Notes under the pieces: generated by a model
Seen by the model: the letters and a program-made list of their open reading frames with translations, nothing else
What the model was told of the DNA's origin: nothing
Databases searched by the model: none
Shown here: piece after piece, positions 10,221-20,323 of the stretch
How the letters are laid out: each line of letters starts with the position of its first letter
Numbering within the stretch: the stretch's first letter is position 1
Translations under genes and position numbers: made by a program
Source of the DNA: Prochlorococcus sp. AG-402-I20
GTDB taxonomy: Bacteria; Cyanobacteriota; Cyanobacteriia; PCC-6307; Cyanobiaceae
Direction of reading: 5' to 3'
DNA: 64,000 nucleotides
NCBI GenBank assembly: GCA_003216975.1
Contig: QCHY01000008.1
Span: 1 to 64,000 of the forward strand

Positions 10221-10757
10221 TCATCCCCACCAAGGGGCGTTGCCAGTTCTGAAATCAGTTTCTGTCCACTGACTTACTAGAACCTGATCGTCTTCTACTG
10301 ATACATGAGCTATGGCTAGAGATAGAGGGGCTGGACCTCTTACAACTTTTCCTGTCGAATCGTATTGACTTCCATGACATGGACACATGTATTTATTTGC
10401 TCCGCTATTCCATGGAACTACGCAGCCAAGGTGAGTACATATCGCATTGATTCCGTAACTAGTGATTGCATCTTCTCCTTCGACTATTAGGTAGGTAGGA
10501 TCTCCTTTAAGCCCTTGCACTAAACTTCTATCACCAACTGGATGAGTAGATAGCCAGGCACTAGCCTTTACTGGATTGCCTAACTCATCTTTGGCATTTG
10601 TTCCACCGCCACCTCCTCCAGCTCTATAGGGAGTGAAGTATTGAGCCACTGGATATAACGCACCTAAGGCAACTCCTGTAACGGTTCCAAAGGTTAGCAA
10701 GTTCATGAACTGCCTTCTGCCCATTGAGGGCACATCTGCAGCATTCATTTGTGTCAT
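10221..10757 (-). CDS. petC: Rieske iron-sulfur protein PetC of cytochrome b6f
   Basis: 2Fe-2S subunit of the b6f complex that takes electrons from plastoquinol. At 178 residues it is full length. The cluster ligands are in CTHLGC (Cys107, His109, Cys112) and CPCHG (Cys125, Cys127, His128), with the two extra disulfide cysteines included. A twin-Arg segment GRRQFMNLL at 13-21 precedes the single membrane helix (about 22-42), matching Tat-dependent export, and tatC lies only 0.4 kb away. A Gly-rich hinge follows the helix at about 47-52. First gene of the petC-petA unit. Confidence 0.97.
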   Translation of the reverse strand: MTQMNAADVPSMGRRQFMNLLTFGTVTGVALGALYPVAQYFTPYRAGGGGGGTNAKDELGNPVKASAWLSTHPVGDRSLVQGLKGDPTYLIVEGEDAITSYGINAICTHLGCVVPWNSGANKYMCPCHGSQYDSTGKVVRGPAPLSLAIAHVSVEDDQVLVSQWTETDFRTGNAPWWG

Positions 10758-10839
10758 TACAGATGTTCACCTGAACTTAGATACTAGACCAGAATGGACA
10801 CGAAAAGGTTATTAATCTCTGCCAAGACTGGCTTTTGAT

Positions 10840-11202
10840 ATGAGTTTTAAATCTAACAAGTCAAATTCTGATAGCTTTTCTTCTTCAATTCCATTGGAAG
10901 TAGACGAGGTAGTGGGATGCTTAAGAAGACGATGGGGCGTCACATATGATTTAAAATTGTTAATCAAAAGAGAACGAATATATTTACAAATGATGTGGGG
11001 TTTTTTAGAACAACAATCTTTTCCTTTGGATGAAGAGACCTTCAGAGAAAATTTGAATAGAACCTTAGAAATTATTAATCGGGCTGGCCAATCTGATTTG
11101 GTAAGAAGCTGGCTAGAAAATGTACAGGCGAAGCCAAGACTTGGCAGAGCAATAACTTTATCTTTACCTATGGATCAAAGGATGTCAGAATTTGTTCTTT
11201 AA
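10840..11202 (+). CDS. DUF3067 family protein
   Basis: 120-residue soluble protein with the look of the DUF3067 family, conserved in cyanobacteria and plastids and without a function known to me. Visible family traits are a WGVTYDLKLL segment near 31-40, the IYLQMMWGFLEQQSFPL stretch near 48-64 and the RPRLGRAI-like KPRLGRAITLSLPMDQR near the C-terminus. It is divergent from petC with 82 bases between starts and overlaps the 3' end of tatC by 35 bases. Placement between a Tat-exported Rieske protein and the Tat translocase hints at b6f biogenesis; that is inference only. Confidence 0.75.
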   Translation: MSFKSNKSNSDSFSSSIPLEVDEVVGCLRRRWGVTYDLKLLIKRERIYLQMMWGFLEQQSFPLDEETFRENLNRTLEIINRAGQSDLVRSWLENVQAKPRLGRAITLSLPMDQRMSEFVL

Positions 11203-11893
11203 AATTTGTTGTTAGGGCAACTAATCCCACTCCAACAAGAAATAAAAAAGTAATTGATGTTGAGAGGAGAAGCATCGTTATGGGGTCTGTAGAAGGAGTT
11301 AAAACAGCTCCCGCAATTGCTGAAGCCATTACTACAACTCTCCATGCAGATAGCATCTTTTGCCATGTAATAAGTTCAAAAAAACCTAGAATTAATTGTA
11401 GGATTGGCAATTGAAAAGCTAAGCCAGTAGAAAGCATAAGCAGAAGGACGAAGTCTAAATACTTTTCAATAGACCAAAGTGGCTCAACCACATCTGCTCC
11501 GTAACTGATAAGAAATCCCAAGGCCGCTGGTATCAAAGCCTTCCATGCGAAGAAAATCCCTAAGAAAAATAAAATTGCTGAACCTGCAACTGATGGAGCT
11601 ATCAATAGCTTTTCTTTTTTAGTTAGACCGGGAAGAATGAATTTTAAAAATTGGTAAAGTATGAATGGGAGTGAAATAGTAAGCCCCCCGTAACCTGCAA
11701 CTTTTATGGAAGTAAATAAAAACTCACCAGGAGCTACTTGTAAAAATTGTATTTTTCCTGCTGGCATCTCTAATGCTTGTACAAGCTTCCTAACAAATAT
11801 CAAGCAAAAACCAGAGGAGATAAGAATTGCAAGAAGACTCTTAAGTACTCTTTGACGAAGTTCCTCAAGATGATCGAATAAAGGCATTTCCAA
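11168..11893 (-). CDS. tatC: Sec-independent (Tat) translocase subunit TatC
   Basis: Polytopic receptor of the twin-arginine translocase, which exports folded proteins such as the Rieske subunit. The 241-residue protein has the diagnostic N-terminal FDHLEELRQRVLKS, about six membrane segments and an LSTGLAFQLPILQLIL stretch with the conserved FQLP near 158. Two starts are possible: TTG at 11893 or ATG at 11887; the reading frame stays open a further 36 codons upstream without ATG or GTG. The 3' end overlaps the convergent DUF3067 gene by 35 bases. Confidence 0.95.
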   Translation of the reverse strand: MEMPLFDHLEELRQRVLKSLLAILISSGFCLIFVRKLVQALEMPAGKIQFLQVAPGEFLFTSIKVAGYGGLTISLPFILYQFLKFILPGLTKKEKLLIAPSVAGSAILFFLGIFFAWKALIPAALGFLISYGADVVEPLWSIEKYLDFVLLLMLSTGLAFQLPILQLILGFFELITWQKMLSAWRVVVMASAIAGAVLTPSTDPITMLLLSTSITFLFLVGVGLVALTTNFKEQILTSFDP

Positions 11894-12113
11894 GGATTCT
11901 GATGCCTCAGTTGAGCTGGATTCCCCCCTGATCTTGATGGGAGGTGGAGCTTTAAAAGTATTTTCTTTTGGGTTTGGGCTATCCAGATTATTTTAAATTA
12001 ATGATTTAATTTTAGTAGATAATTGCTTTTATAAGCAGGGTTATATTTCCTTTAGACGTTGGTAGAATTAAATATATAACTTTGATTTTTCTCCATATTT
12101 TTAGCTTGGATTT

Positions 12114-12410
12114 TTAATTGTTTTTTGTTGGGTCAGGTAAAATAAAAGGAGGACAATCATTTAGTGAGGATTCTCCATAATTAATATATTCCTTGTAACC
12201 GCCCATCTTTCCATTGGTTTTCATTAAAGCGCTTGTAAACGCTAATAAAAGAAATACTGTTGGAGCCCCAATGATTAAAGCTGCCCCAAATAAATATCCA
12301 ATTAAAAACTCTGGAAACGTATGATTCCCCAGAAACTCATGTGTGCCTAGCAAAAAGTCAATCATTTTAATCTTGTCTAATGAAGATGATAGTAAGTCAT
12401 TGAAGTTCAC
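12114..12410 (-). CDS. Small membrane protein, 98 aa, unknown function
   Basis: 98 residues with one long hydrophobic segment (about 36-63: FLIGYLFGAALIIGAPTVFL) and an amphipathic N-terminus; the C-terminus is polar and Pro-rich. Translation starts at a GTG that overlaps the stop of the upstream RqcH gene (GTGA), so the two are coupled. I do not recognise the family. The coupling could mean a link to ribosome rescue or could be simple packing. About 220 bases between this gene and tatC contain no feature I can support. Confidence 0.6.
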   Translation of the reverse strand: MNFNDLLSSSLDKIKMIDFLLGTHEFLGNHTFPEFLIGYLFGAALIIGAPTVFLLLAFTSALMKTNGKMGGYKEYINYGESSLNDCPPFILPDPTKNN

Positions 12411-14110
12411 TTCTGGTGGAAATATTTCTCTGCTCTATCAGCTTCTCCCCAAAGGACCTTCCCACCCCTATGACTAACAGTTCCAGGTAAGGATCCTGAT
12501 ATCCTTTGCAGATTCTCAATTGGAACCATAACTATTGGTACTAGCTTGTTCCCTCGTGCGCGGCTAAAGAAAGAAGCAAGATCAGCTGCTAATTGAATAT
12601 CTTTTTCATCAAAAAGACCATTGGATGCTTTAAGTACAACATGGCTTCCTGGTGTCTCTTGAGCATGAAACCAAAGATCTCCTTTTTTCCCTTTCCTTAG
12701 ACTAATTAATTCGTTTTGCCTGTTGTTAGTACCTATTTGAATCTTTAAACCACTAGGACTTTGGATCTCTTTAATAGTTGAAAAATGTTCCTTTTTTCTA
12801 TTTGATTTAAACTTATATGAGTTTTTTTTAATGCAAATATACTCTTCTATTTCTTCTTTAAGTTCAATAACTGAATCTAGTTTGTTTTTATTAGCATCAT
12901 TATCCTCATGCATTAGTGAATCAAGAAATAATTCACAATATTCAATTTCTGATATTTTTTTCTTATGAAACTCGATTCTATTTATAATTGACTCTTTAGA
13001 TCTTTTTTTTCTTTTAGCTTCTTTAAAAAGACGTTGGGCCTCAATTATTTGTTTCTTTGTGGGGTCTTTTAAAGTTAGAATACTATTAGCCTTGTTTTGC
13101 ATATTTATATATTCAGAAATATTTTTAATTAGTAACTCTTGTTCTTCTAGCTTTCTGGTTTCATCATCTTTTGACTTTTTTAGATCATACTTTAATTTTT
13201 TCGTAATAGAATTTATTTTTCTTTCTATAATTTTATTTGAATAATAGATGCCAAGGCTAAGACAAATATTTGTATTTTTAACGTTTGGCTTTATTCCTTT
13301 CCAGACTGTAAAATCAGTCGCTGCATTGAAATTTATTGTGTAATCCTTATTCTCAATAGCTAATAGCCACTCTTGCCATTTTTTATATATTGATTCCCAT
13401 TCATTTAATTCAATACTTTTTACCGATTGATTTGCTATCTTAATTGCTTTGTTGTAATCATTGCTCAATAGTTGTAATGTTAGGGCTGGACTTATTCCTT
13501 GATAAGTATCTCTTAGACTATTTTTGAATGTTGATGGAACTAAGCATATATTTTCTTTCCATGATTGGAATGATTCAGAGAGATTAGGTGCTATTCCTTT
13601 AAGAGGTGGAGGAGATACGTAAATATCTCCAGTTCCTATTGGTCTTAATCTTGATTGAGTATCTTTTATTTTTTTTCCAAGAGTAATTACTTTTCCTGAT
13701 TTATCTAATAGTAAAATATTACTGTGTCTTCCCATCAATTCGACTACCAATTCTTTCTCAACTTCTTGCCCAGGTTTACTAGATAATTGAAATTTTACTA
13801 TTCTTTCAAAACCATTTTGTTGTATTTCTACTAAAGCTAAATTTACTAATAGATGTTTTAGTTGTTTCGCTAGTGTGCTTTTATCACCATATCTTTTTGG
13901 AGGTGGTATTTGGACAATTCTTGGGGACTCAGCAAGCCAGCTAATTTCTATCCATCTAAGTTCTTCTAGTGTCCTAAATCCTAATTGAAGAGTATGTGAA
14001 TCAATTTGCTGTACATTTTCAAATCTACTTGGAACTATTGCTTTGCTAAGTTCAAATACAACCGCTTTAAGGGTTGTAGAGTCCATTACTTGAATTGGAA
14101 CATTGCTCAT
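12407..14110 (-). CDS. rqcH: RqcH/NFACT ribosome-quality-control protein (FbpA family)
   Basis: 567-residue NFACT protein, bacterial homologue of Rqc2/NEMF, which binds stalled 50S subunits with peptidyl-tRNA and directs alanine tailing. The N-terminal NFACT-N domain contains LVVELMGRHSNILLLD near 122-137, a long coiled coil spans roughly 285-430, and the NFACT-R domain near 455-560 has GDLWFHAQETPGSHVVL. It was long annotated as a fibronectin-binding protein. The acidic-Arg pair expected in NFACT-N appears as Glu102-Arg103. The 98-residue gene is coupled to its stop codon. Confidence 0.9.
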   Translation of the reverse strand: MSNVPIQVMDSTTLKAVVFELSKAIVPSRFENVQQIDSHTLQLGFRTLEELRWIEISWLAESPRIVQIPPPKRYGDKSTLAKQLKHLLVNLALVEIQQNGFERIVKFQLSSKPGQEVEKELVVELMGRHSNILLLDKSGKVITLGKKIKDTQSRLRPIGTGDIYVSPPPLKGIAPNLSESFQSWKENICLVPSTFKNSLRDTYQGISPALTLQLLSNDYNKAIKIANQSVKSIELNEWESIYKKWQEWLLAIENKDYTINFNAATDFTVWKGIKPNVKNTNICLSLGIYYSNKIIERKINSITKKLKYDLKKSKDDETRKLEEQELLIKNISEYINMQNKANSILTLKDPTKKQIIEAQRLFKEAKRKKRSKESIINRIEFHKKKISEIEYCELFLDSLMHEDNDANKNKLDSVIELKEEIEEYICIKKNSYKFKSNRKKEHFSTIKEIQSPSGLKIQIGTNNRQNELISLRKGKKGDLWFHAQETPGSHVVLKASNGLFDEKDIQLAADLASFFSRARGNKLVPIVMVPIENLQRISGSLPGTVSHRGGKVLWGEADRAEKYFHQK

Positions 14111-14178
14111 CTATCATCCTTTTAACTTTATAAATAATTTAATTAACCTTTATTAGGAAAATTAGATAGGATTTAGTT

Positions 14179-14739
14179 ATGTCATCTTTAGGAAATCTTA
14201 CTGTTCTTACTGGCCCAAGTGGGGTTGGTAAAGGAACAATTGTTAAGAAAATCCTCGAAAGCCATAGTGAAGTATGGCTTTCTATTTCTGCCACTACTCG
14301 TAAAGCAAGATTGGGAGAAATTGATGGGGAGCATTATTATTTCTTAGAAAAGAAAAATTTTCAAGAAATAATTGATAGTGAAGGTTTTCTTGAGTGGGCT
14401 ACATTCTCAAATAATTTTTATGGAACTCCAAAAAAAATAGTTAAAGAAAAAATAGAAAAAGGAACTAATGTTCTTCTTGAAATTGAATTAGAGGGTGCTC
14501 GGCAAATTCGAAAATCTTTTCCTGAAGCATTACAAATATTTTTAGCACCACCAAATCTGCCTGAACTTGAAAAAAGAATTAGAGGCAGAGGAACTGATGC
14601 TGAAGAAGCTATTAGAGATCGTTTGGAAATAGCTAATAAGGAACTTATGGCGAAAAACGAGTTTGATGCTGTAGTTATAAATGAAGATATAGAAAAAGCC
14701 TTCAAGGAAATTGAAGGCTTAATGGGATTAAAAATATAA
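14179..14739 (+). CDS. gmk: Guanylate kinase
   Basis: Phosphorylates GMP to GDP with ATP. 186 residues, normal for the family. The P-loop GPSGVGKGT is at about 8-16, SATTRKARLGEIDGEHYYF near 38-56 binds GMP, and the lid Arg cluster ELEKRIRGRGTD lies near 134-145. A perfect 9-base inverted repeat (AGCCTTCAA/TTGAAGGCT) sits in the last coding bases at about 14697-14719; it lacks a U-tract, so I do not call it a terminator. Convergent with psaJ. Confidence 0.96.
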   Translation: MSSLGNLTVLTGPSGVGKGTIVKKILESHSEVWLSISATTRKARLGEIDGEHYYFLEKKNFQEIIDSEGFLEWATFSNNFYGTPKKIVKEKIEKGTNVLLEIELEGARQIRKSFPEALQIFLAPPNLPELEKRIRGRGTDAEEAIRDRLEIANKELMAKNEFDAVVINEDIEKAFKEIEGLMGLKI

Positions 14740-14761
14740 AATTAATTAATAATTTATATTT

Positions 14762-14899
14762 TTAAAAAGACATTGGGTGGAAAAGTAAGTCTGGTACAAA
14801 TCTATTAAATTCAACAATAATACCTGCTGTTAGAGCTATCCAAATCGTTGCTACGACTGGTGCTGATCTAAACCATTTTGTACGAAATAATTGAAACAT
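14762..14899 (-). CDS. psaJ: Photosystem I subunit IX PsaJ
   Basis: 45-residue single-span subunit of photosystem I that stabilises PsaF. The protein starts [20 protein letters not shown], has one membrane helix at about 13-31 and ends with [12 protein letters not shown], the highly conserved PsaJ C-terminal pattern. It lies 44 bases downstream of psaF on the same strand, the standard cyanobacterial psaF-psaJ pair. The ATG start and TAA stop are unambiguous. Confidence 0.96.
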   Translation of the reverse strand: MFQLFRTKWFRSAPVVATIWIALTAGIIVEFNRFVPDLLFHPMSF

Positions 14900-14943
14900 G
14901 ATTGAAAAAATGAAGTGATTTTTTAAGTTAAAAAGATAACTTT

Positions 14944-15501
14944 TTAGCCTCTTGGCCCATTAAGAGAAACATTATTGTCTTTGTCTCTAAGCTCTCCATT
15001 CTTTCCTTCTCTATTTGCATGAAGTGGCCATGCAGCTCCTCTTTTTAAGCATTGCCAAGCTAAATCTGTATCAATAATGATTTCATATTCTGCAGCATTC
15101 TTTTTACCTCTTACAGCTCTTACATACTCCCTTCCTGACCAACCAATAATACCGGCAATATAAATAAACATTACCCCAGGTATAAGTAAGTCTCCTTCAT
15201 GACCTCTGTTAATCCATGCACCCCAAGGCTCAATAGGAGGACCAATTATTAAATGAGGAAGTCCATCATCTCCGCATAAGGCTTTGCTGTATCTTTCAAA
15301 TCTTTTTATTGCCTGATCTGTGGAGGCTGCGCTTGCTCTCTCTTGGAAACGGGGATTATCAGCGCAAGATACCAAAGCAGAAGCAGTAAAATCTGTGGGA
15401 GCTCTATCAGCGTTTAGTGCTGGGCCTGGTCTTGCATTAGCTATTGGAGCTATTCCTAAGAAAAGAAAAGCTGAAAGTAAAATTGATAAAAGACGACTCA
15501 T
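14944..15501 (-). CDS. psaF: Photosystem I subunit III PsaF
   Basis: Lumen-exposed photosystem I subunit near the electron-donor docking site. The 185-residue precursor has a signal peptide of about 23 residues ending in IANA, a lumenal helical domain with the conserved Cys pair ([12 protein letters not shown] and [14 protein letters not shown]), and a membrane segment near 115-135 ([18 protein letters not shown]). The first gene of psaF-psaJ; divergent from tsaD with 73 bases between starts. Confidence 0.97.
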   Translation of the reverse strand: MSRLLSILLSAFLFLGIAPIANARPGPALNADRAPTDFTASALVSCADNPRFQERASAASTDQAIKRFERYSKALCGDDGLPHLIIGPPIEPWGAWINRGHEGDLLIPGVMFIYIAGIIGWSGREYVRAVRGKKNAAEYEIIIDTDLAWQCLKRGAAWPLHANREGKNGELRDKDNNVSLNGPRG

Positions 15502-15574
15502 GAGTTCTGATTTTTATCTGTTTCCCTGTTTAAATGGGATTTCAATACTAAACTTAGTTGATCAATAGCTATAA

Positions 15575-16645
15575 ATGTCAATAATTTTATCCCTCGAAAC
15601 AAGTTGTGACGAGTCTGCAGCAGCTTTAGTTTCAGATGAAAAAGGAAAAATTGACTTAATAGCTAATGTAATAGCTTCACAAATTAAAGAGCATGCTAAT
15701 TGGGGAGGCGTTGTCCCAGAAATTGCTTCAAGAAGACATTTGGAAAATCTTCCATTTTTAATTGAAGAAGTTTTTACAAAATCAAAATTACAGATTCAAG
15801 ATGTAGATGCTATTGCCGCAACTGTTACACCAGGATTAGCAGGTTCACTTTTGGTTGGATCCATTACGGCAAGAACTTTAGCGAATTTGCATCAAATTCC
15901 ATTTTTAGGAATTCATCATTTGGAGGGACATCTCTCATCAATATATTTGTCAGAAGATCATCCTAAGCCTCCTTTTTTAGTCTTATTGGTTAGTGGAGGA
16001 CATACTGAATTGATAAAAGTAGATGCGCAACATAAGTATCAACGTCTTGGTAGAAGTCATGATGATGCAGCCGGAGAAGCTTTTGATAAGGTCGCTAGAC
16101 TTCTAGGTCTTTCCTATCCAGGGGGGCCAGCAATTCAAAAAATAGCTAAATCTGGAGATCCAAAAAAATTCTTATTCCCAAAAGGGAGAGTCTCTAAACC
16201 TGAAGGGGGGTTTTATCCATATGATTTTTCTTTTAGTGGTTTGAAAACGGCTGTATTTCGCCAGATAGAAAAAATTAAGTCAGAAAATAAAAAATTACCA
16301 ATAAATGATATTGCTGCAAGTTTTGAAAACGTGGTGGCTGAGGTTTTGGTAGAGAGGAGCTTTCGATGTGCACTTGATCAAGGTCTGAATTCTCTTGTCT
16401 TAGTGGGAGGAGTTGCTGCAAATGTGCGCTTAAGAGAAATGATGCTTTCAAAAGCATCTGAAAATTCACTCAAGATTTCTCTCGCACCAATGGAATTTTG
16501 TACTGATAATGCGGCAATGATTGGGGCGGCAGCTTTGTTAAGGTTTTCATCGAACCATATTCAAAGTTCAATGGAACTAGGTGTTTCCGCACGCTGGCCT
16601 CTGGAAAAATCTGATTTGCTATATGCTACTAATCCTCCTTTTTAA
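15575..16645 (+). CDS. tsaD: tRNA N6-threonylcarbamoyladenosine synthase subunit TsaD
   Basis: Transfers the threonylcarbamoyl group onto A37 of ANN-decoding tRNAs, with TsaB and TsaE. The 356-residue protein has the ASKHA fold start [15 protein letters not shown], the metal-binding HHLEGH near residue 111, VSGGHTEL near 142-149 and the late [13 protein letters not shown] motif near 281. All expected motifs are intact. Formerly annotated as O-sialoglycoprotein endopeptidase. It is followed by the hli gene after 30 bases. Confidence 0.96.
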   Translation: MSIILSLETSCDESAAALVSDEKGKIDLIANVIASQIKEHANWGGVVPEIASRRHLENLPFLIEEVFTKSKLQIQDVDAIAATVTPGLAGSLLVGSITARTLANLHQIPFLGIHHLEGHLSSIYLSEDHPKPPFLVLLVSGGHTELIKVDAQHKYQRLGRSHDDAAGEAFDKVARLLGLSYPGGPAIQKIAKSGDPKKFLFPKGRVSKPEGGFYPYDFSFSGLKTAVFRQIEKIKSENKKLPINDIAASFENVVAEVLVERSFRCALDQGLNSLVLVGGVAANVRLREMMLSKASENSLKISLAPMEFCTDNAAMIGAAALLRFSSNHIQSSMELGVSARWPLEKSDLLYATNPPF

Positions 16646-16675
16646 TCGATATTTTTATGTTTTTGATTTTTTATC

Positions 16676-16858
16676 ATGTCTCTTAAGAAAGGAAATGAAG
16701 CAAATAAATCAACAAGGCTTGCAAGCTCAAGTGAACTTAATTCATGGAAAAGAGGGTTCACTCCTCAGGCTGAGATATGGAACGGCAGAGTGGCAATAGC
16801 AGGTTTAATTATCGTGTTAATTATTTTTTTATTTTCAAATTTAATTTTTGCTGGCTAA
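16676..16858 (+). CDS. hli: High-light-inducible one-helix protein (Hli/Scp)
   Basis: 60-residue member of the chlorophyll a/b-binding-like Hli family, which bind pigments and protect photosystems under stress. The motif FTPQAEIWNGRVAIAG at about 36-51 carries the ExxNGR signature, followed by one hydrophobic helix (LIIVLIIFLFSNLIF) to the end. The usual AMxG is AIAG here. The N-terminal 35 residues are polar and Lys/Ser-rich. It sits 30 bases after tsaD, so it may be partly read through from that gene. Confidence 0.9.
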   Translation: MSLKKGNEANKSTRLASSSELNSWKRGFTPQAEIWNGRVAIAGLIIVLIIFLFSNLIFAG

Positions 16859-16903
16859 AAAAAAGCATCGTTTATATAATAATTTTTAGTATTTATTTTT
16901 TGT

Positions 16904-17425
16904 TTGTCATTTTGTTTATTTAGTGAATGCGGTTCTTATAGATGGATTTTGAAAAGAGAGTTATTAATTGGTAAAAAGACAGTAGTTTTTATTGGCTTGA
17001 ATCCTTCAAAAGCCAATTCATCAAATAACGATAGGACTCTTACAAGGATAATTAATTTTTGCTCGAGATGGAATTATAAAAATATCTATATCATTAATCT
17101 CTTTGGACTGATTTCCAAGTCTCCCATTCAACTAGCAAAAAGCAATGATCCAATAGGAGGAAATAATGATTTAATTACTTTAAAATCATTAGAATTTTGG
17201 CGGGAAAATAATAATTGTGACTTGTGGTTAGGATGGGGCGATAAAGGTCAATTAAACGGTCGTGATAGTAAAGTCCTGAAATTAATTAAAAGTTTTTCAA
17301 ATTTGAAGTCAAATGAAAATAATTCTTCCAAACGTGTTTTAAGTCTTGGCCTTAGTAAAAAAGGGAACCCTCGTCACCCTCTCTATATGCCTAATCAATC
17401 TTTCTTGAGAAAATTTGATCTGTAA
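16904..17425 (+). CDS. DUF1643 family protein
   Basis: 173-residue protein recognised as DUF1643 by the N-terminal CGSYRWIL, the IGLNPSKANSSNNDRTLTR stretch (residues about 30-48) and a central YIINLFGLIS. Biochemical role unknown to me; relatives occur in bacteria and phages. It starts with a TTG at 16904, a weak choice with no clear ribosome-binding site, so the true start could differ by a few codons. It follows the hli gene by 45 bases. Codon use looks as AT-rich as its neighbours, so no sign of recent transfer. Confidence 0.75.
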   Translation: MSFCLFSECGSYRWILKRELLIGKKTVVFIGLNPSKANSSNNDRTLTRIINFCSRWNYKNIYIINLFGLISKSPIQLAKSNDPIGGNNDLITLKSLEFWRENNNCDLWLGWGDKGQLNGRDSKVLKLIKSFSNLKSNENNSSKRVLSLGLSKKGNPRHPLYMPNQSFLRKFDL

Positions 17426-17597
17426 TTTTTTAATTGGTTTTGTCAGTTTTTTTCTGAATTAGAATGTATAAATAATATTTGAATTCGAAGGGTTGCTACT
17501 CTATAAGAATATGTAAGTAAAATCAGCTTATTAACTTAATTTATTTTCTTAGGTAGATTTAATGGATACTCGCTTATGTCTTCATTGCTAGTTATTT

Positions 17598-18842
17598 ATG
17601 ACTCCTGAGCGGTTGGGTTTGCTCTGGGGTATCACAGTCTTTTCTGGGGCTGGAGCAAGATTACTATCAGTGCTAACAGGACTTCCTGGGGTGGTTTTAT
17701 TGTTGCTATCTGGCTTGTTGATTGGGAGGTCAGGGCTTGGATTGGTCGAACCTTTAGATCTAGGTAAGGGGCTGGAAACAATAGTTGGTTTATTGGTAAG
17801 CCTTGTTTTATTTGATGGTGGTTTAAATCTTCGATTTCCAGGAGGCGCAATCAAGTCAATAGTTCTAAGAATTTTATCAATTAGATTAATTATTTCATTG
17901 GCAGCTGGTTTCTTTGCGGCACATTGGTTTGCAGGACTTGGTTGGTCAGTAGCAGGAGTTTACAGTGCAATTGTTCTTGCTACTGGACCCACTGTTGTAA
18001 CTCCATTAGTTCGACAAATTCGACTTGCATCACCATTAAGTGATGTACTTGAAGCAGAAGGTTTGATACTTGAACCTATTGGAGCAGTGCTTGCACTTTT
18101 GTTGTTAGAGCTAATTGTTGGAGATTTGCATGGTTGGAGAGAGCTATTTCTTGGTTTGCTTTCAAGGCTGGGCGGAGGAGTTTTAATTGGATCATTAGCA
18201 GGCTTATTGCTTTCAGAAGGTTTGAAGCGCCTTCGTTCTGAGCCTTATATCGGGATCAGATTACAACTGACTCTTGGGGTGATTTTTTTGCTGTATGGAG
18301 TATGTGAATGGTTATTACCTGAATCAGGATTGCCTGCATCTGTTGCGGCAGGGTTTGTTGTAGGCCAAAGACCTTCTACGCAGGCGAATGAACTTGATAA
18401 ATTAATTAGAGAATTAGCTCAATTAGCTATAACTATGCTTTTCCCTCTACTAGCAGCAGATGTTTCATGGGGGGAATTGAGCCCTTTGGGGTGGGGAGGT
18501 ATAACATGTGTACTTTTTTTGATGATCATAGTCAGACCTATAGCTGTATCGATAGCAACATATGGATTACCTCTTGAAAATAAACAAAGATTGTTTCTTG
18601 GTTGGTTGGCTCCGCGTGGAATAGTAACTGCAGCAGTGGCTTCCTTATTTTCTATTAGATTAGAGCAGGCAGGTGTTTTAGGAGCGGGAAAACTTCAAGG
18701 ATTAGTTTTTTTGACAATATTAATGACAGTTGGTATTCAAGGTTTAACAGCTCAACCTTTAGCAAAAATGTTGGGTTTATTGGATGAAGATAAAGATCTA
18801 GATAACACGACTAATACGGGCTCTATCTTTCCTCAATCTTGA
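17598..18842 (+). CDS. Na+/H+ antiporter, NhaP/CPA1-type
   Basis: 414-residue membrane protein with about 12 hydrophobic segments, matching monovalent cation:proton antiporters. Visible traits are [14 protein letters not shown] near 36-49, the unwound-helix region [14 protein letters not shown] near 128-141 and [20 protein letters not shown] near 152-171 carrying the acidic residues of the ion site. It probably extrudes Na+ or balances pH in sea water. There is no C-terminal TrkA domain. The last 45 bases overlap the convergent gltX 3' end, the largest such overlap in the window. Confidence 0.85.
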   Translation: MTPERLGLLWGITVFSGAGARLLSVLTGLPGVVLLLLSGLLIGRSGLGLVEPLDLGKGLETIVGLLVSLVLFDGGLNLRFPGGAIKSIVLRILSIRLIISLAAGFFAAHWFAGLGWSVAGVYSAIVLATGPTVVTPLVRQIRLASPLSDVLEAEGLILEPIGAVLALLLLELIVGDLHGWRELFLGLLSRLGGGVLIGSLAGLLLSEGLKRLRSEPYIGIRLQLTLGVIFLLYGVCEWLLPESGLPASVAAGFVVGQRPSTQANELDKLIRELAQLAITMLFPLLAADVSWGELSPLGWGGITCVLFLMIIVRPIAVSIATYGLPLENKQRLFLGWLAPRGIVTAAVASLFSIRLEQAGVLGAGKLQGLVFLTILMTVGIQGLTAQPLAKMLGLLDEDKDLDNTTNTGSIFPQS

Positions 18843-20228
18843 GAGTAAAACCCAACTATGAATTAAATCGGGTCCATTAAGAGTTCCAAAAAGAGCAGCT
18901 CTGAGACTTTTCATGACAAGACCTTTTTTTACTTCGCAGCTTTTTGTAGCTTGATTTATTAAAACAAGAGCTTCCTCTTTAGAAAAGAAAGCAGCATCTG
19001 AGCTTTCCAACTTTTCAAGAATAAACTTTAAAATTACTGATGCTTCTTTTATTTCCAATTGCTTTTTGCCATCCTCTAATAGTTCAGGCTCTTCAAAAAA
19101 AGGTTTAGCTTGATCAACTCCATCATTGATAAGAACCATGGATGGTCCTATTAAGCCTACGAGATTGATGCCCCATTCTTGACTTGGAAGACGCCATCCA
19201 TTTTCTCTAAACAAAGGATTTAAATTTTCTAATAGAGTTTCTGCTGACATTTCATGAATTACTTGAGAGTTGAGCCAATTCAATTTGTCCCAATCAAATT
19301 TTGCTGAGGCTTTATTAACCTTTTTAAAACTGAAAATCTCTGAAATTTCTGAAATTCTGAATCTTTCATTCATTCCTTCTGGAACAGACCAACCAAGTAA
19401 AGTCATATAATTTGCCATCGCTTCAGATGTATAACCCATTTTTTTGAATTCAGAAATAGAAGTAACCCCATCTCTTTTTGAAAGTTTTTTACCTTGAGAA
19501 TTAAGAATTAAAGGCGTATGAGCGAAAACTGGAATATTGAGATCAAGAGCCTCGTAAAGAAGAATTTGCTTTGCTGTATTGGCAAGATGATCTTCTCCCC
19601 TTATTACATGAGAGATTTGCATTGCTGAATCATCTGCTACAACAACTAAATTGTATAAGGGATCACCAATTGAATTCGCTGGTGCTCTTCTAGCGATGAC
19701 CATATCACCGCCTAAATCTTTTCCACTCCAAGTCATTTTTCCTCGAATCAAGTCATTCCATGAAATTAATTTTTGATCACTGATTTTGAATCTGATAACA
19801 GGCTCTCTTCCATCCTTGATAAATTCTGATTCTTGTTCTGGAGTTAGATTTCTATGCCTATTGTCATATCTTGGAGCTAAACCATTTTTCTTTTGAGTTT
19901 CTCTCATTTCATCTAGTTCATCTTCTGATGCATAGCATTTGTAAGCAAATCCTTTATCAATAAGAGTTTTTATAATTTGTTTATGTTCATTTATTCTTTC
20001 ACTTTGAATTGTTGGGGATTCATCCCAGTTAATTCCTAGCCATTGAAGCCCATCATATATGTTTTCTAAATATTCATCTTTTGATCTTTCAATATCAGTA
20101 TCTTCAATTCTTAATAAAAAAGTTCCACCTTCTTTTTTTGCAAAGAGCCAATTAAATAGTGCCGTTCTTGCTGTTCCTAGATGAAGTGTTCCAGTTGGAC
20201 TTGGTGCCAATCTTACCCTAACTGTCAA
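18798..20228 (-). CDS. gltX: Glutamyl-tRNA synthetase
   Basis: Charges tRNA-Glu; in cyanobacteria this Glu-tRNA also feeds 5-aminolevulinate, so it supplies hemL and hemC of this window. The 476-residue class I enzyme has the HIGH-type motif HLGT at 16-19 and the KMSKS-type KLSKR at 248-252. IEDTD at 41-45 is the usual substrate-binding segment. Its ATG lies just downstream of tRNA-Asp on the same strand. The stop region overlaps the antiporter gene by 45 bases. Confidence 0.97.
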   Translation of the reverse strand: MTVRVRLAPSPTGTLHLGTARTALFNWLFAKKEGGTFLLRIEDTDIERSKDEYLENIYDGLQWLGINWDESPTIQSERINEHKQIIKTLIDKGFAYKCYASEDELDEMRETQKKNGLAPRYDNRHRNLTPEQESEFIKDGREPVIRFKISDQKLISWNDLIRGKMTWSGKDLGGDMVIARRAPANSIGDPLYNLVVVADDSAMQISHVIRGEDHLANTAKQILLYEALDLNIPVFAHTPLILNSQGKKLSKRDGVTSISEFKKMGYTSEAMANYMTLLGWSVPEGMNERFRISEISEIFSFKKVNKASAKFDWDKLNWLNSQVIHEMSAETLLENLNPLFRENGWRLPSQEWGINLVGLIGPSMVLINDGVDQAKPFFEEPELLEDGKKQLEIKEASVILKFILEKLESSDAAFFSKEEALVLINQATKSCEVKKGLVMKSLRAALFGTLNGPDLIHSWVLLSRLRKDRARISRVI

Positions 20229-20249
20229 AGCTCTAATTCAATTTAGCTA

Positions 20250-20323
20250 CGGGACCGACGGGATTCGAACCCGCAACTTCCGCCGTGACAGGGCGGTGCT
20301 CTAACCAGTTGAACTACGGTCCC
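20250..20323 (-). tRNA. tRNA-Asp (anticodon GTC)
   Basis: A 74-base cloverleaf reads leftwards: acceptor GGGACCG pairs with CGGTCCC, the D arm has TTAGAG, the anticodon loop is CTGTCAC with GTC, and the T arm is GTTCGAATC. The CCA is not encoded. It lies 22 bases before gltX on the same strand and about 200 bases downstream of the 62-residue G+C-rich gene. Confidence 0.97.

Noticed and set aside
14697-14719. Perfect inverted repeat at the end of gmk as a terminator
   Set aside because: It is inside the coding region and not followed by a T-run, so it does not meet the pattern of a Rho-independent terminator.
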